62,974 bases of DNA from JAHBNG01 sp039028975 (GTDB lineage: Bacteria > Chloroflexota > Anaerolineae > Caldilineales > Caldilineaceae). A model generated the notes under the pieces. That model made no database searches. It saw only the letters and a program-made list of their open reading frames with translations, and was not told where the DNA came from. Location of the stretch: the NCBI GenBank assembly GCA_039028975.1, contig JBCCHB010000098.1:1-62974 (forward strand). Direction: 5' to 3'. Of this stretch, positions 16,735 to 25,575 are shown piece after piece. The stretch's first letter is position 1. The number at the start of each line of letters is the position of its first letter. A program made the position numbers and the translations under genes.

Positions 16735-16842
16735 CACAAAGCATATCATCTTAGATTAGCTATTGTCAAACGAAGTTTTGGGTTTTCTTTGATCTTGATT
16801 CCTTAGATTGTCCTAACCTGGATGAGCCTGAACCAAAAGGGG

Positions 16843-16915
16843 TTTCACAGAGAATCACAGAGCCAGCACAGAGATTAACAGAGAAAAGTTCATTTGCCGA
16901 TTTTACTCTGTGAAA
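16843..16915. repeat. Palindromic repeat with CACAGAG units
   Basis: Arms TTTCACAGAG (16843-16852) and CTCTGTGAAA (16906-16915) are perfect complements. Between them CACAGAG or AACAGAG recurs three more times. This resembles widespread TTTCACAGAG-type bacterial intergenic repeats. Apart from this, the operator and the hairpin at 17079, the span 16650-17197 shows nothing recognisable. Confidence 0.55.
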
Positions 16916-17078
16916 TGAGATTTTTTTGCCGTCAAAGCACAAACTAAACTGCAAAGGAACTACGTACGTGTAGATTGTCCACTACTTGGCAGCACTTGGC
17001 AGTAAAAAGTATAGGGCTGGCAGTCGCCCCACCGCTAACCTATGGCTTAAGAATAAAATCTGATAACATGACAAACCT

Positions 17079-17163
17079 ATAATTTTTAAGAAAAAGATTT
17101 TTCGCCCTTACCCTTCGACACGCTCAGGCGGCGGTTGGAAACTCTTTTTCTTGGTGTCTATAT
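17079..17163. repeat. Hairpin repeat H, copy 1
   Basis: Outer arms TTTTTAAGAAAAAGATTTT and AACTCTTTTTCTTGG flank a GC-rich core that contains CCCTTCGACACGCTCAGG (17110-17127). The second copy at 27675-27763 has the same core in the same orientation but its outer flanks are exchanged end for end (GGTGTCTATA on the right here, its complement on the left there). It lies 35 bp upstream of the SRPBCC gene. Confidence 0.8.
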
Positions 17164-17197
17164 GAAACCTGAGAGTAATCAACGGAGATAATCACTC

Positions 17198-17686
17198 ATG
17201 AAGCTTGTTGGAATAGTCTGTATTGATGCAACAAAAGAAGAAGTTTGGAGGGTACTGGCTGACGTCGCCGCTGTGGATCAGTGGGTTGGGGTTATCGAAT
17301 CCGCCTATTGTGAAAGTGAGCAGACCACAGGTGTCGGAACGAAACGCGTCTGTCATCTGAGTGGAGGCGTAACAGTCATAGAAGAGTGGACTATGTGGGA
17401 TGAGGGGAATTCGTTTACGTACCGAGCGATCAAACGACCATTTATGATAAAGACCGCTTACAACACTTGGTCTGTGGAAAGTGTCAACGGCCAGACTTTG
17501 CTGAAAACCGAGTCTGAGGTAGTTTTGAAAGGCGGCATCTTTGGCAAACTTCTGGAACCTCTGATGCGGATGCTAACGACGCGAATGGGTGATGAGTCTC
17601 TGGTAGCATTCAAATATCTGGTCGAAAATGGTGAGCCATATCAGGGTCCTATTGCAGATTTGCCCAATATTCCAGTTACGTGCTAA
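17198..17686 (+). CDS. SRPBCC (polyketide cyclase/START-like) protein
   Basis: A 162-residue SRPBCC-fold protein. Family signs are the first strand ending in a D/P-type turn and helix EEVWRVLADVAAVDQWVG (12-29), the edge strands with conserved VIEEWTMWDEGNSFTYR (about 64-80), and a long C-terminal amphipathic helix after LEPLMRMLTTRM. These helix-grip proteins enclose a hydrophobic cavity and bind lipids, polyketides or aromatic ligands. It is cytosolic and has no signal peptide. The SD is GGAGATAATC before ATG 17198. It is monocistronic, with hairpin repeat H just upstream, and the convergent GNAT gene follows. Confidence 0.85.
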   Translation: MKLVGIVCIDATKEEVWRVLADVAAVDQWVGVIESAYCESEQTTGVGTKRVCHLSGGVTVIEEWTMWDEGNSFTYRAIKRPFMIKTAYNTWSVESVNGQTLLKTESEVVLKGGIFGKLLEPLMRMLTTRMGDESLVAFKYLVENGEPYQGPIADLPNIPVTC

Positions 17687-17774
17687 TCGATGCTGTATTC
17701 AGTTTCCCACAGACGGAAATGCCCGCGTTACCTATTGGACAACCCGCCTCCGCACCCAGTGCTGACTAATAATG

Positions 17775-18569
17775 TTAAACATCACTTCCATCAGAACGAT
17801 AACTGTAATTTAGCTGTACCCCGATGGCTACGAATCCAAGTCGGCGATACAGCTCTTGTGCATCCTCCGCCGCTGAGAGCCAACACTGTTCGAATCCAGC
17901 CGCAAAGTACTGCCGAAGCAGATAATGACAAAGCGCATACGCATGTCCCTGGCGTCGGTGGGCTGGCAGGGTCCACACACCTGCTAGCTCGCCGATGCCA
18001 CCACCAATCTGAATTGATGCGCCAGCAATAAGCTGCCCTTCTTGCTCAATTGCCGCTACCATGAGATCACCACTCTTCAATCCACTGATGAAATTAGGCA
18101 GCCAGCCCAATGAACTTTCATCGCCAGCGCCGCCGTAGGCAATGCTCTGGTTTCGTAGAAACGAGCGAAGCTGGGGTTCATCCTGCGCTTCTAGATTGAG
18201 CAATCTTCCATCAGATTGGGCAGAGTGTGCATTAAGAAGGTCTTCTGCAGCAAGGGCCATAACCGGATCTCGTCTGTCACATGCAAACCCAGCCGATTCG
18301 AGCGCCACAGCAAGGTGAGGATGCAGTTCATGAAAATATTCCAAACGAAGCGGGCGTTTTCGCTCTTCAAAAAGTGCAACCAACGCCGAGATCGGTGAAG
18401 TCCAGTCACTAGGATTGGGCAAACAGGGAACAGCAAAATTTTGCATCCAATCCAGTGTTGTTCCAATGTACGCCTCGAAATGATCTAAGGTTTCAACTGC
18501 ACGGTTTTGGCGACCCACGGCGCGCAAACTCGCCTCTAGTATGGTTAACTTGGTTTCGTTCTGGTTCAT
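17775..18569 (-). CDS. GNAT-family N-acetyltransferase
   Basis: A 264-residue protein. The C-terminal half carries the GNAT acetyl-CoA fold: strand ELAGVWTLP followed by the pyrophosphate-binding turn AHRRQGHAYAL (R-x-x-G-x-A) near 206-216 and the closing ELYRRLGFVAIG near 244-255. The N-terminal 130 residues form a second, degenerate GNAT-like half, as in two-domain acetyltransferases. The acceptor is unknown. No strong SD is present before ATG 18569. It is convergent with the SRPBCC gene and divergent from the methyltransferase at 18750. Confidence 0.85.
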   Translation of the reverse strand: MNQNETKLTILEASLRAVGRQNRAVETLDHFEAYIGTTLDWMQNFAVPCLPNPSDWTSPISALVALFEERKRPLRLEYFHELHPHLAVALESAGFACDRRDPVMALAAEDLLNAHSAQSDGRLLNLEAQDEPQLRSFLRNQSIAYGGAGDESSLGWLPNFISGLKSGDLMVAAIEQEGQLIAGASIQIGGGIGELAGVWTLPAHRRQGHAYALCHYLLRQYFAAGFEQCWLSAAEDAQELYRRLGFVAIGVQLNYSYRSDGSDV

Positions 18570-18604
18570 AGTATTATTGACTGAATCTGATTTGTCGTCG
18601 CTCC

Positions 18605-18665
18605 TTCACACTCACACGCCTTTACATCCTCACACGTTTAGATCCTCACGCCTCTACATCCTCGC
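18605..18665. repeat. Imperfect tandem CAC-GCC-TTTACATCCT repeats
   Basis: Three to four imperfect copies of a unit close to CACGCCTCTACATCCT run head to tail (CACGCCTTTACATCCT, CACACGTTTAGATCCT, CACGCCTCTACATCCT). They sit in the divergent region between the GNAT and methyltransferase genes. Confidence 0.6.
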
Positions 18666-18671
18666 GCACAA

Positions 18672-18693
18672 CGAACGAAACTATATTCGTTCG
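18672..18693. promoter_or_regulatory. Inverted repeat near methyltransferase promoter
   Basis: CGAACGAA (18672-18679) and TTCGTTCG (18686-18693) are perfect complements with a six-base spacer. A TA-rich -10-like stretch (about 18709-18720) follows by 15 bp, so the repeat would overlap the -35 region of the gene at 18750. It could be an operator. Confidence 0.35.
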
Positions 18694-18749
18694 CTCAACC
18701 CGTGGTAAGATAATATAAAACAACTTGTTGCAAACCGAAAGAAGAGCTC

Positions 18750-19529
18750 ATGAACGCTATTGATCAGCACAACCAACTCATCCAAAAAGAATTTACAAAA
18801 CAGGCCCGCGCCTACGCATCCAACCCGAATATTAAGGATACGGATTGGGCCATGACCTTAGTGAACGCCGTTCAACCGGTAGGTAAGGAACGGGTTCTCG
18901 AAGTTGCAACAGGCCCTGGATACGTAGCGCTCGCTTTCGCTACACGAAGTAAAGAAGTGATTGGATTAGATTTGACGGATGCACCACTAGCGATTGCTCG
19001 TCAAAATCAAGCAGAGCGGGGTATAACCAACGTCAGTTTTCAAGCAGGCGACGCCAATCAGCTCCCTTTTGAGGACAATGAATTCGATGTGGTCGTCTGC
19101 CGGCTGGCTGTCCATCATTTCGCCGATCCAAGACGGGTTCTCAGCGAGATGGTCCGGGTCTGTAAACCAGGCGGCAAGTTGGCGGTTGAGGATCTGATTG
19201 CCAGTGAGCATTCTCAAAAAGCATACTTTTACAACTATTGGGAGCGGCTGCGGGATCCCTCTCACGTAACGGCTCTCTCCCTTAGCCAACTACTGGCGCT
19301 CTACACTGGATTGGGGCTAGAAGCCGAGTACGTCCACACGCAAGATAAACGCCAAGTAGTAGAGCAGTGGATGAAAAATTCTCAGACACCTCTTGACGTA
19401 GCCGAAGAGATCCGAACGCTGCTAGAGAGAGACAAAGTAGAACGCCTCAGTGGGATTCCCGTCTATACGACTGAAGAGGGAGAGCTTTGCTTTGATCATC
19501 GCATGATTGTTGTGATTGGGAGAAAGTAG
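18750..19529 (+). CDS. Class I SAM methyltransferase (UbiE-like)
   Basis: A 259-residue S-adenosylmethionine-dependent methyltransferase. Motif I VLEVATGPGYVAL is near residues 49-61, motif II VIGLDLTDA near 69-77, the acidic D-x-N loop (GDANQLPF) near 99-106 and post-motif III VRVCKPGGKLAVED near 135-148. It has the layout of UbiE/COQ5 and Methyltransf_11 enzymes. The substrate is unknown. AAGAAGAG precedes ATG 18750. It is monocistronic and convergent with the YcaQ gene. Confidence 0.9.
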   Translation: MNAIDQHNQLIQKEFTKQARAYASNPNIKDTDWAMTLVNAVQPVGKERVLEVATGPGYVALAFATRSKEVIGLDLTDAPLAIARQNQAERGITNVSFQAGDANQLPFEDNEFDVVVCRLAVHHFADPRRVLSEMVRVCKPGGKLAVEDLIASEHSQKAYFYNYWERLRDPSHVTALSLSQLLALYTGLGLEAEYVHTQDKRQVVEQWMKNSQTPLDVAEEIRTLLERDKVERLSGIPVYTTEEGELCFDHRMIVVIGRK

Positions 19530-19570
19530 AATTTATTGGCGCTTCAACATAATACTGGGTATAGAACTCA

Positions 19571-20785
19571 TTACCACTGAATATCATCAGCCGTGCTTGC
19601 CCCCAGAAAAGTCATAAAGCGGGCAAGCCCCCTATTAAGCGCAACACGAAACTGCTCATCAGGTTCAACCCACTCTTCCAGCCAGAAGCCGTTCACAACT
19701 AGCCGCTTCTCAGCCCGCTCTAATTTCGCATCGATTCGCGCCACCAGTTGATCGCCAAAGAGAATCGGTAGGGTATAGGGGCCATAGTGGCGCTTTGCCG
19801 CTGGTTTGTAGATCTCCCAAATATAATCAAAGTCGAATAGCTCTTTGGCACGGCCGCGAGCGCTAACATACTCTAAAGGAGAAAGGAAGATGATTTCTTC
19901 ATGGGTTGTTATGTCAAAAGGTATCCAGCTATCCGGAACGCGATCGTCCACTACGGCCTCTATCAGCGGAAGATCATCGGCGAGAAGGTAGTGAAGCGTT
20001 TTACTACCCTCGACAGAGACCCCAAGCAATTGCCCAATTTCAACACGCTCAGCCAATTCGACTTTGGCTTGGACGGTATCAATCGCCCTCCCCGTCACCT
20101 CTTTACGAAAGGCACGATAGAGTCTTGGTGTGATCACTCCCCATTGGCGGATACTCTTTTGGGTCAGAAACTCCTCGGCCTCTTCGGGCGCCGCAACAAA
20201 TTGAAGATGCTTGGGCGCCACATTTTCTAAAAAGTCATAGACCCGCTCCTTGCCATCACGGCTGTAGGTCAACAGCTCACCCGTCAACCATAGATAGTAG
20301 AGAGCCACGCTGGTCTCTTTGCTGCCCCGATAGTGTTGAACGGCCTTACCCTTCAGGTCACGGTTACGCAAGGGGCCCCGGTGTCGCAGTTCAGCCCTGA
20401 CCACTTCTAAAAGACCTGGGTTGGCGGAGGCAAAGTCGCGCCATCGTCTTTGTGATTTACGTCGCTCCATCATTACCCGCCAGTAAGGCAACTCACTCAT
20501 AGGATAGATGAAGAGCGCGCCACCATGATCGAAAAACTGACGTTTCTGGTAAAGCAGTTCATGCAAATGGGCCGGCTGGTAGCCGTCAACTCGTCCCCAA
20601 AGAACAATATCATTGCTAGGTGCTACAATCGAAACGGGATCAATCTGAACGGCTTCCGCTGCATGAAGTGCGGTGGACAGTCCCTCTATACCGGACCAAC
20701 GACGACCTGGCCAAAGGCCTTGCTTGCCCAGGATAAAACGACGTAGTTGTTCTTTTCCCAATTGACTGATTAGCGGTTTAGCCAT
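19571..20785 (-). CDS. YcaQ-type winged-helix DNA glycosylase
   Basis: A 404-residue protein of the HTH_42/YcaQ (AlkX) family. Members unhook interstrand DNA crosslinks and excise N7-alkylated bases; they are cytosolic DNA-repair enzymes made of three winged-helix domains and a beta-barrel. The catalytic Q-x-D motif is intact as VQID near residues 46-49, and the family segments FDHGGALFIYPMSELPYW (88-105) and KRHYGPYTLPILFGDQLVAR (about 323-342) are present. Length matches full-length members. Its neighbours, a methyltransferase and a serine hydrolase, suggest no operon. Confidence 0.9.
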   Translation of the reverse strand: MAKPLISQLGKEQLRRFILGKQGLWPGRRWSGIEGLSTALHAAEAVQIDPVSIVAPSNDIVLWGRVDGYQPAHLHELLYQKRQFFDHGGALFIYPMSELPYWRVMMERRKSQRRWRDFASANPGLLEVVRAELRHRGPLRNRDLKGKAVQHYRGSKETSVALYYLWLTGELLTYSRDGKERVYDFLENVAPKHLQFVAAPEEAEEFLTQKSIRQWGVITPRLYRAFRKEVTGRAIDTVQAKVELAERVEIGQLLGVSVEGSKTLHYLLADDLPLIEAVVDDRVPDSWIPFDITTHEEIIFLSPLEYVSARGRAKELFDFDYIWEIYKPAAKRHYGPYTLPILFGDQLVARIDAKLERAEKRLVVNGFWLEEWVEPDEQFRVALNRGLARFMTFLGASTADDIQW

Positions 20786-20928
20786 GGTAAGTAACTGTCC
20801 AAGAAAAGCTATCTTTGACGAATCCTCTTTCTTAGTGCCATAATTTTAGTCATGCACTCAGTGCTATTGGAAAACGATAAAAATAACAAAAGTTAACAAG
20901 ATCAGTAGAACGCAACGAAATCGATCTT

Positions 20929-21012
20929 TGTCATTTCGACAGCGGAAGCAATCTTTCATTTAGTCGGTGCAGGTTTCTCGTCGTGGGTATCTCTGGGTAC
21001 CTCAAAATGACA
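20929..21012. repeat. TGTCATTTCGA-type palindromic repeat
   Basis: TGTCATTTCGACAGCGGAAG at the left and CAAAATGACA at the right give complementary tips (20929-20936 with 21005-21012). It resembles the very common bacterial TGTCATTTCGA...AATGACA intergenic repeat and lies just upstream of the serine hydrolase promoter region. Confidence 0.6.
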
Positions 21013-21057
21013 GTTTGCTATCTACTGAGTATAACACACTCAATTGAGAGAGAATAG

Positions 21058-22308
21058 ATGTCTATGCAAATGTCTACGCCTGATACAGTCGGCCTGAATA
21101 TAGACCGACTTGCTCGCATTAAACCCTCCATGCAAAGCTGGATCGACCGCGGCACCATCTCTGGTGCGACCATGATCATTAGCCGTAGGGGCCAAATTGC
21201 TTACTCGGAACAGATCGGTGAGATCAAGAAAAATAGTGGTGTTCCGATGGAAAGTGATACCATTTTCCGCATTTACTCCATGACCAAACCAATTATTTGT
21301 ACTGCGCTCATGATGCTTTACGAAGAGGGTCGATTTGGGCTGAACACGCCAGCAGCCACCTTTATGTCTATGCTGGCAGACCTAAAAGTGCTGGAGGTAG
21401 AAGAATCGGGAAACCAAAAGGAGGTAGCGTGTAAACAGCCTATTACCGTGGGTGATCTGATGAAACATACGGCTGGCTTCACGTATGATTTCCTAATCGA
21501 TTCACCGGTAGGAGAGCTCTATCGTCAAGCCCAAATCGGCCATAATGGCAACCGCACATTAGAGGAGTGTGCCAAGATTTTGGCTGAGCTTCCGCTGGCT
21601 TATCAGCCTGACAGCCGCTGGCATTACAGTATATCTATTGACGTGGCTGCTTACTTGTTGCAGGTTTTAGAGGACAAACCCCTGGGCGACGTTTTGAAAG
21701 AGCGCATCTTTGTCCCGCTGGGCATGGTTGATACCGATTTCTGCGTTCCCGATGAGAAGCTCCATCGTTTGGCTGCCATGTATGGCGTAGGCGATCTGGT
21801 GGGTGTCAATGCAACCGTGCTAACCCAATTTGAGGCTTACCAGCAGGGCATCCACAGCGAATTGGACGTCCAGAAAAGCTATCCCACATCGTCACCGGAG
21901 ACATTCGCTCGCGGTGGGCACGGCCTCTATTCCACTGGGCCTGATTACATGAAGTTTGCCCAAATGTTGGCCAATTGTGGCAAATGGCAAGGTCAGCGTC
22001 TCATTGGTCGCAAGACACTGGAACTGATGCACGCCAACCATTTGCGTGCTGACCAGTTGCCGTGGGAACTGAGCGGCGTCGTTAACCACGGCTATGGCTT
22101 TGGACTAGGATCGCGTTCGATGATGGCTCCGGGTCTTGCAGCCACTCCTGGCTCGGAAGGTGAATTTGGCTGGGCTGGCGCCGCAACCACCTACTACTGG
22201 ATCGATCCGCAGGAGGAAATGATTGGGATCTTTATGACCCAATATCAGGGTGCAGATGAGCCAGATAAGCGATTTCGCCAGTTGGCGTATCAAGCAATTG
22301 ACGATTAG
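21058..22308 (+). CDS. Serine hydrolase, beta-lactamase/EstB family
   Basis: A 416-residue serine hydrolase of the class C beta-lactamase-related esterase group. The nucleophile motif S-x-x-K is S74-M-T-K77, the second motif is Y190-S-I in HYSISIDVAAYLL (YxN-like, with isoleucine where asparagine is usual in lactamases, as in many esterases), and GYGFGLG near 343-349 is the substrate-side strand. No signal peptide is seen, so it is probably a cytosolic esterase or peptidase and not a secreted beta-lactamase. The start is ATG 21058 with a GAGAGAGA-type SD; further ATGs follow at codons 3 and 5. It is monocistronic. Confidence 0.9.
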   Translation: MSMQMSTPDTVGLNIDRLARIKPSMQSWIDRGTISGATMIISRRGQIAYSEQIGEIKKNSGVPMESDTIFRIYSMTKPIICTALMMLYEEGRFGLNTPAATFMSMLADLKVLEVEESGNQKEVACKQPITVGDLMKHTAGFTYDFLIDSPVGELYRQAQIGHNGNRTLEECAKILAELPLAYQPDSRWHYSISIDVAAYLLQVLEDKPLGDVLKERIFVPLGMVDTDFCVPDEKLHRLAAMYGVGDLVGVNATVLTQFEAYQQGIHSELDVQKSYPTSSPETFARGGHGLYSTGPDYMKFAQMLANCGKWQGQRLIGRKTLELMHANHLRADQLPWELSGVVNHGYGFGLGSRSMMAPGLAATPGSEGEFGWAGAATTYYWIDPQEEMIGIFMTQYQGADEPDKRFRQLAYQAIDD

Positions 22309-22785
22309 TTTATCGAATCAGTCCGATGTTCAGTACTTAATCATGCAACAGACAGCACCGATAGCCATGTGAGATTATCTGAGACCGTGTCATTTCTGAG
22401 CTAGCCCTGTTTGGCCACGGGCGCAAAGCGCCAACGTTCCAAACTCAGGGACGAGGAGGGAGCTGGGATTTGCAAGGCCCAGACCTCACGTTCGGGTGCC
22501 CTGGGTGCAAGATGACTAGGGGAATGTCTGTTTGTGCTCCTCTTCGCACTCCTCTTCGCACTTTATGTACAATCTGTTCGCAGTCACTAAGTAGACTATA
22601 GAAAGCATATGCCAATGAAAAAGTAGCTACAGACGTTGGGTGAATATCACTGTGAGCGGTACTGAGTCTTTCACAGTGGGGGCCTCTCACCTTGATATGA
22701 CAGACATTCACAGATGGGACATCGCATTCATCTGCGAATGGTTTCAGGAACGACAACTGATACTTGCATAATCAGGAGACCATCC
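22309..22785. other. Intergenic, no gene recognised
   Basis: I see no convincing gene. A perfect 12-bp tandem duplication CTCCTCTTCGCA occupies 22537-22560. The downstream secreted protein has its SD (AGGAGA) at 22774-22779. Confidence 0.5.
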
Positions 22786-24915
22786 ATGACACACAACCCA
22801 ACCCTAGGCAGTCAATTCGGATGTAACAAGATCAGCCTCTTTCAAATTAGGTGGCTTATAATCGCTGCCTCCGCGCTATTCCTCTATCCCCAGCTTGCCC
22901 TAGCCCAAGATAACCGTCCCCCTCAAGTAGAGCCAGTTGCAGATCGAGAGATGTTTGAAGACGATCTGATACTCATTTCGCTCAATGCCAGTGATCCGAA
23001 TAAAGAAGATAGTGTTACCTTTATTGAAGAACCATCCTTGCTACCGCTGCCCCAAGGGGCTAGACTTTTGGACAGTGGTACAGGCAATGGTTCGGCGGTT
23101 GTTGAATTTGCGCCAGTCCAAGCCGGTATCCATAACTTTGCCATCGTTGCAGTAGATGACGGCGAGCCGGAAGGGCGCACTGCGGTCTTTTTCAACGTAA
23201 CCGTCAAAGAAAAGCCAGATACCTTTGCCGACTTGTCGATTGACGCGATATCTGTATCCAGCCAAGCTGCGGATGGAGAAGTTCGCAGAGGAACGCCGAT
23301 TGATTACAAAATTGACCTCTTTAACCATGGTAACCTTGATGCCCTGAACTCAACTTTGACGGTTGTACTCGATCAAGAATTATCTTTCGCCGCCGTGGTA
23401 CAAGGTGCCGAGTGTACCCAAGGGCCAACAGATAGTGGTGCCGAGGAGATCATCTGTGATTTGGATACGGTTTCGGCCCAGCGTGGTTTTCAATTGATTC
23501 TGCGGCTCGTGCCAGAGATCAAAGGGACGGCCATCAATCAGCTACGTGTCGATACGGCTACTCTTGATCCCATTACCAACAATGACAGTCAAAGTCATAC
23601 CGTCGAGGTTAATGACCCACTGGTTGATCTAGCCGTTGAAAATCGACGGATTTCCGGCGGCGAGAAGGTGGGAGACCAAGTGAGCTTCCTCGTGACCATC
23701 TACAATTATTCGGCAGTGGGAATCAATTTTGTTTTGACAGATATCTTATCGGCTGGTCTCGAATTTGTCAGCATCGAGGGACCAAGTGATGATAATTGCC
23801 CTCATACGGGTCCAACGGTTGTCTGCCAGGGTAGGATTGATGCATTTAGCAACAAAGAGTATACGCTCATTGCGCAAGTTATCAGCGACGGTTGGCAACA
23901 AACCCAAGCCATCATCGGTGGAGAAGCCATTGATCCATCACCCAGCAACAACGATTACATAGCGCGATTTCGAGTGAAGCCAGTTGCGGATCTAAAGGTA
24001 GCATTGAGTGTAGTGGATTTGGTCAATGAGTATAAGGTAGGGGATCTAATCTTTACGAAGATAGCAATGGAAGTAGTATCCGATGCTTATACGGCAACCC
24101 TTGAGAACGCGCACGTGGACTACAGTATTGGCGCAGGTTTGACCTTTGTTCGGGTTGATGCGCCAACCGATCTGGACTGTATACTCAACAGTAGTGTCCT
24201 GAGCTGTACAAAAGCAAGGCTGCAAAGTGGGCAACGTATTGAGATTCCAGTGGTGCTTCTAGCAGTCGCAGCAGGTCTATGGGATCACAGTGCAACCGTT
24301 GGTGCGTTTCAATACATTGATAGCGCGCCGAATAACGAACAATCTCTAGGTCAAATAGAGGTGGTGGAGCCAGTCAGCCCAATGATTCATGTTCAAACCT
24401 TTGTGGATCTAAACAAGAATGGGCGTCAGGATCCGGGGGAAACTTCTTTGCCAGGCGTTAAGATTGAGACGAATATCCTCAAGGGTCAGGAGACAGATGA
24501 GGCACAAGGCAATACGGATGAAAAGGGAATGATTCAATTGCCCATGCCCACTGAGCCAGACAAGCTGAAAGTCACGGCAACCTTTACGCCAAGCCAGGAG
24601 ATGACACCCACAGTTTCAGTTAGCATCAATGCTGTTCCATCGACTGGTAAAGCACTTATCACGGGCAGTAGTTCCTGTGGCATGACCGTCCATAATACCA
24701 GTGGCGATGCGGTGATGCTGCCCTGCACAGAAGAAAGTTCCCTAGAATGGAAAAATCAGGTGAATGCGTCGGTTGCAAAGCTCACGGCTCGGCTACAGCC
24801 CTCGGAACCACGGGTCTTTGGAGCCAGTGGCGTTCTGCAACAGCCAGCAGAAGTCTCATTTGAAATAACGAACCAAGAGGAGAATCTAAGCTATCTGCCC
24901 CTAATGACCCAGTAA
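22786..24915 (+). CDS. Secreted DUF11/SdrD_B-type surface protein
   Basis: A 709-residue exported protein. The start ATG 22786 follows AGGAGA; an N-terminal signal peptide with a hydrophobic core (WLIIAASALFLYP) ends near ALAQ at about 42-46. A cadherin/Ig-like domain follows (about 50-150). Then come several DUF11-type beta repeats with ADLSI or VDLAVENRR starts and SNNDS closures (about 150-530). Near 545 an SdrD_B-like domain begins with VDLNKNGRQDPGE, a Ca-binding-type loop. The chain ends in YLPLMTQ; a YLPL tail is a recurrent ending in Chloroflexota exoproteins as I recall it. Probably a cell-surface or matrix protein. No sortase motif is visible. Confidence 0.85.
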   Translation: MTHNPTLGSQFGCNKISLFQIRWLIIAASALFLYPQLALAQDNRPPQVEPVADREMFEDDLILISLNASDPNKEDSVTFIEEPSLLPLPQGARLLDSGTGNGSAVVEFAPVQAGIHNFAIVAVDDGEPEGRTAVFFNVTVKEKPDTFADLSIDAISVSSQAADGEVRRGTPIDYKIDLFNHGNLDALNSTLTVVLDQELSFAAVVQGAECTQGPTDSGAEEIICDLDTVSAQRGFQLILRLVPEIKGTAINQLRVDTATLDPITNNDSQSHTVEVNDPLVDLAVENRRISGGEKVGDQVSFLVTIYNYSAVGINFVLTDILSAGLEFVSIEGPSDDNCPHTGPTVVCQGRIDAFSNKEYTLIAQVISDGWQQTQAIIGGEAIDPSPSNNDYIARFRVKPVADLKVALSVVDLVNEYKVGDLIFTKIAMEVVSDAYTATLENAHVDYSIGAGLTFVRVDAPTDLDCILNSSVLSCTKARLQSGQRIEIPVVLLAVAAGLWDHSATVGAFQYIDSAPNNEQSLGQIEVVEPVSPMIHVQTFVDLNKNGRQDPGETSLPGVKIETNILKGQETDEAQGNTDEKGMIQLPMPTEPDKLKVTATFTPSQEMTPTVSVSINAVPSTGKALITGSSSCGMTVHNTSGDAVMLPCTEESSLEWKNQVNASVAKLTARLQPSEPRVFGASGVLQQPAEVSFEITNQEENLSYLPLMTQ

Positions 24916-25010
24916 ATTCCAGCCAGGGCGGGGTGATTCATTGAGAATGGTCCCGTCATATCAATTTGCATGATTTCCCAAGCGCGGTTATGATTGTTTA
25001 ACAATCAAAT

Positions 25011-25220
<210 letters not shown>

Positions 25221-25404
25221 ATGTCATCCTTGAGCGTGCTCCTTTAACCACTATGGTCTACTGATTCAAAATCGACAATCGATAAGTCCGACGACCCGCC
25301 TTTACATGAAGCGTCTCTGGATTATTCAATATCAGATACGTCATTTCGTTGTCACCTTCGTGGATAAAGGGGACGAACGCATAGTAATAGTTACTCTGCG
25401 CTCG

Positions 25405-25426
25405 GCCCGCCTTATGGCGGGTTTTT
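25405..25426 (+). terminator. Intrinsic terminator 1 after riboswitch
   Basis: GCCCGCC (25405-25411), loop TTAT, then GGCGGGT (25416-25422) and a five-T run (25422-25426). It would stop transcripts coming from the cobalamin riboswitch before cbiO/cbiA. No CDS is recognised between 25221 and this site. Confidence 0.75.
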
Positions 25427-25432
25427 GCATTT

Positions 25433-25527
25433 AGAGATGACCAGAAAAGTTCTGTCCTCTCTGTCTCGGTTTTACAGAGTAGATTGGACAAAAGTCAGGA
25501 CAAGACTTTTCTGGCGAAGTATATGCG
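25433..25527 (-). repeat. MITE-like element M, copy B
   Basis: In minus orientation this ~95-bp element begins ATACTTCGCCAGAAAAGTC, contains TTGTCCAATCTACTCTG and ends GAGGACAGAACTTTTCTGG followed by TCATCTCT. It is the most complete short copy of the family at 2796, 43687 and 57684. It lies between the two terminators, 50 bp before the broken cbiO. Confidence 0.75.
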
Positions 25528-25559
25528 GTCCCTCAATAATTTTTGGGATCGCATTTTTT
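25523..25559 (+). terminator. Intrinsic terminator 2
   Basis: ATGCGGTCCC (25523-25532) pairs with GGGATCGCAT (25545-25554; one G-U) and is followed by six T's (25554-25559). It lies immediately before the truncated cbiO. Confidence 0.75.
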
Positions 25560-25575
25560 CATAGAGGACAGATAA

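Noticed and set aside
21058..22308. Beta-lactamase resistance gene
   Set aside because: No signal peptide, and the second motif is YSI where YxN is expected; this fits EstB-type esterases better.
22445..22756. Minus-strand ORF of 103 codons before the secreted protein gene
   Set aside because: It has no SD, its composition is unlike neighbouring genes, and it includes a simple 12-bp tandem duplication; no homology pattern is visible.
25258..25491. Minus-strand ORF of 77 codons between the riboswitch and cbiO
   Set aside because: Its first third is the reverse of terminator 1 and element M, and it has no SD. The last ~40 codons look mildly protein-like, but I recognise no family; probably a chance frame or an unidentifiable relic.
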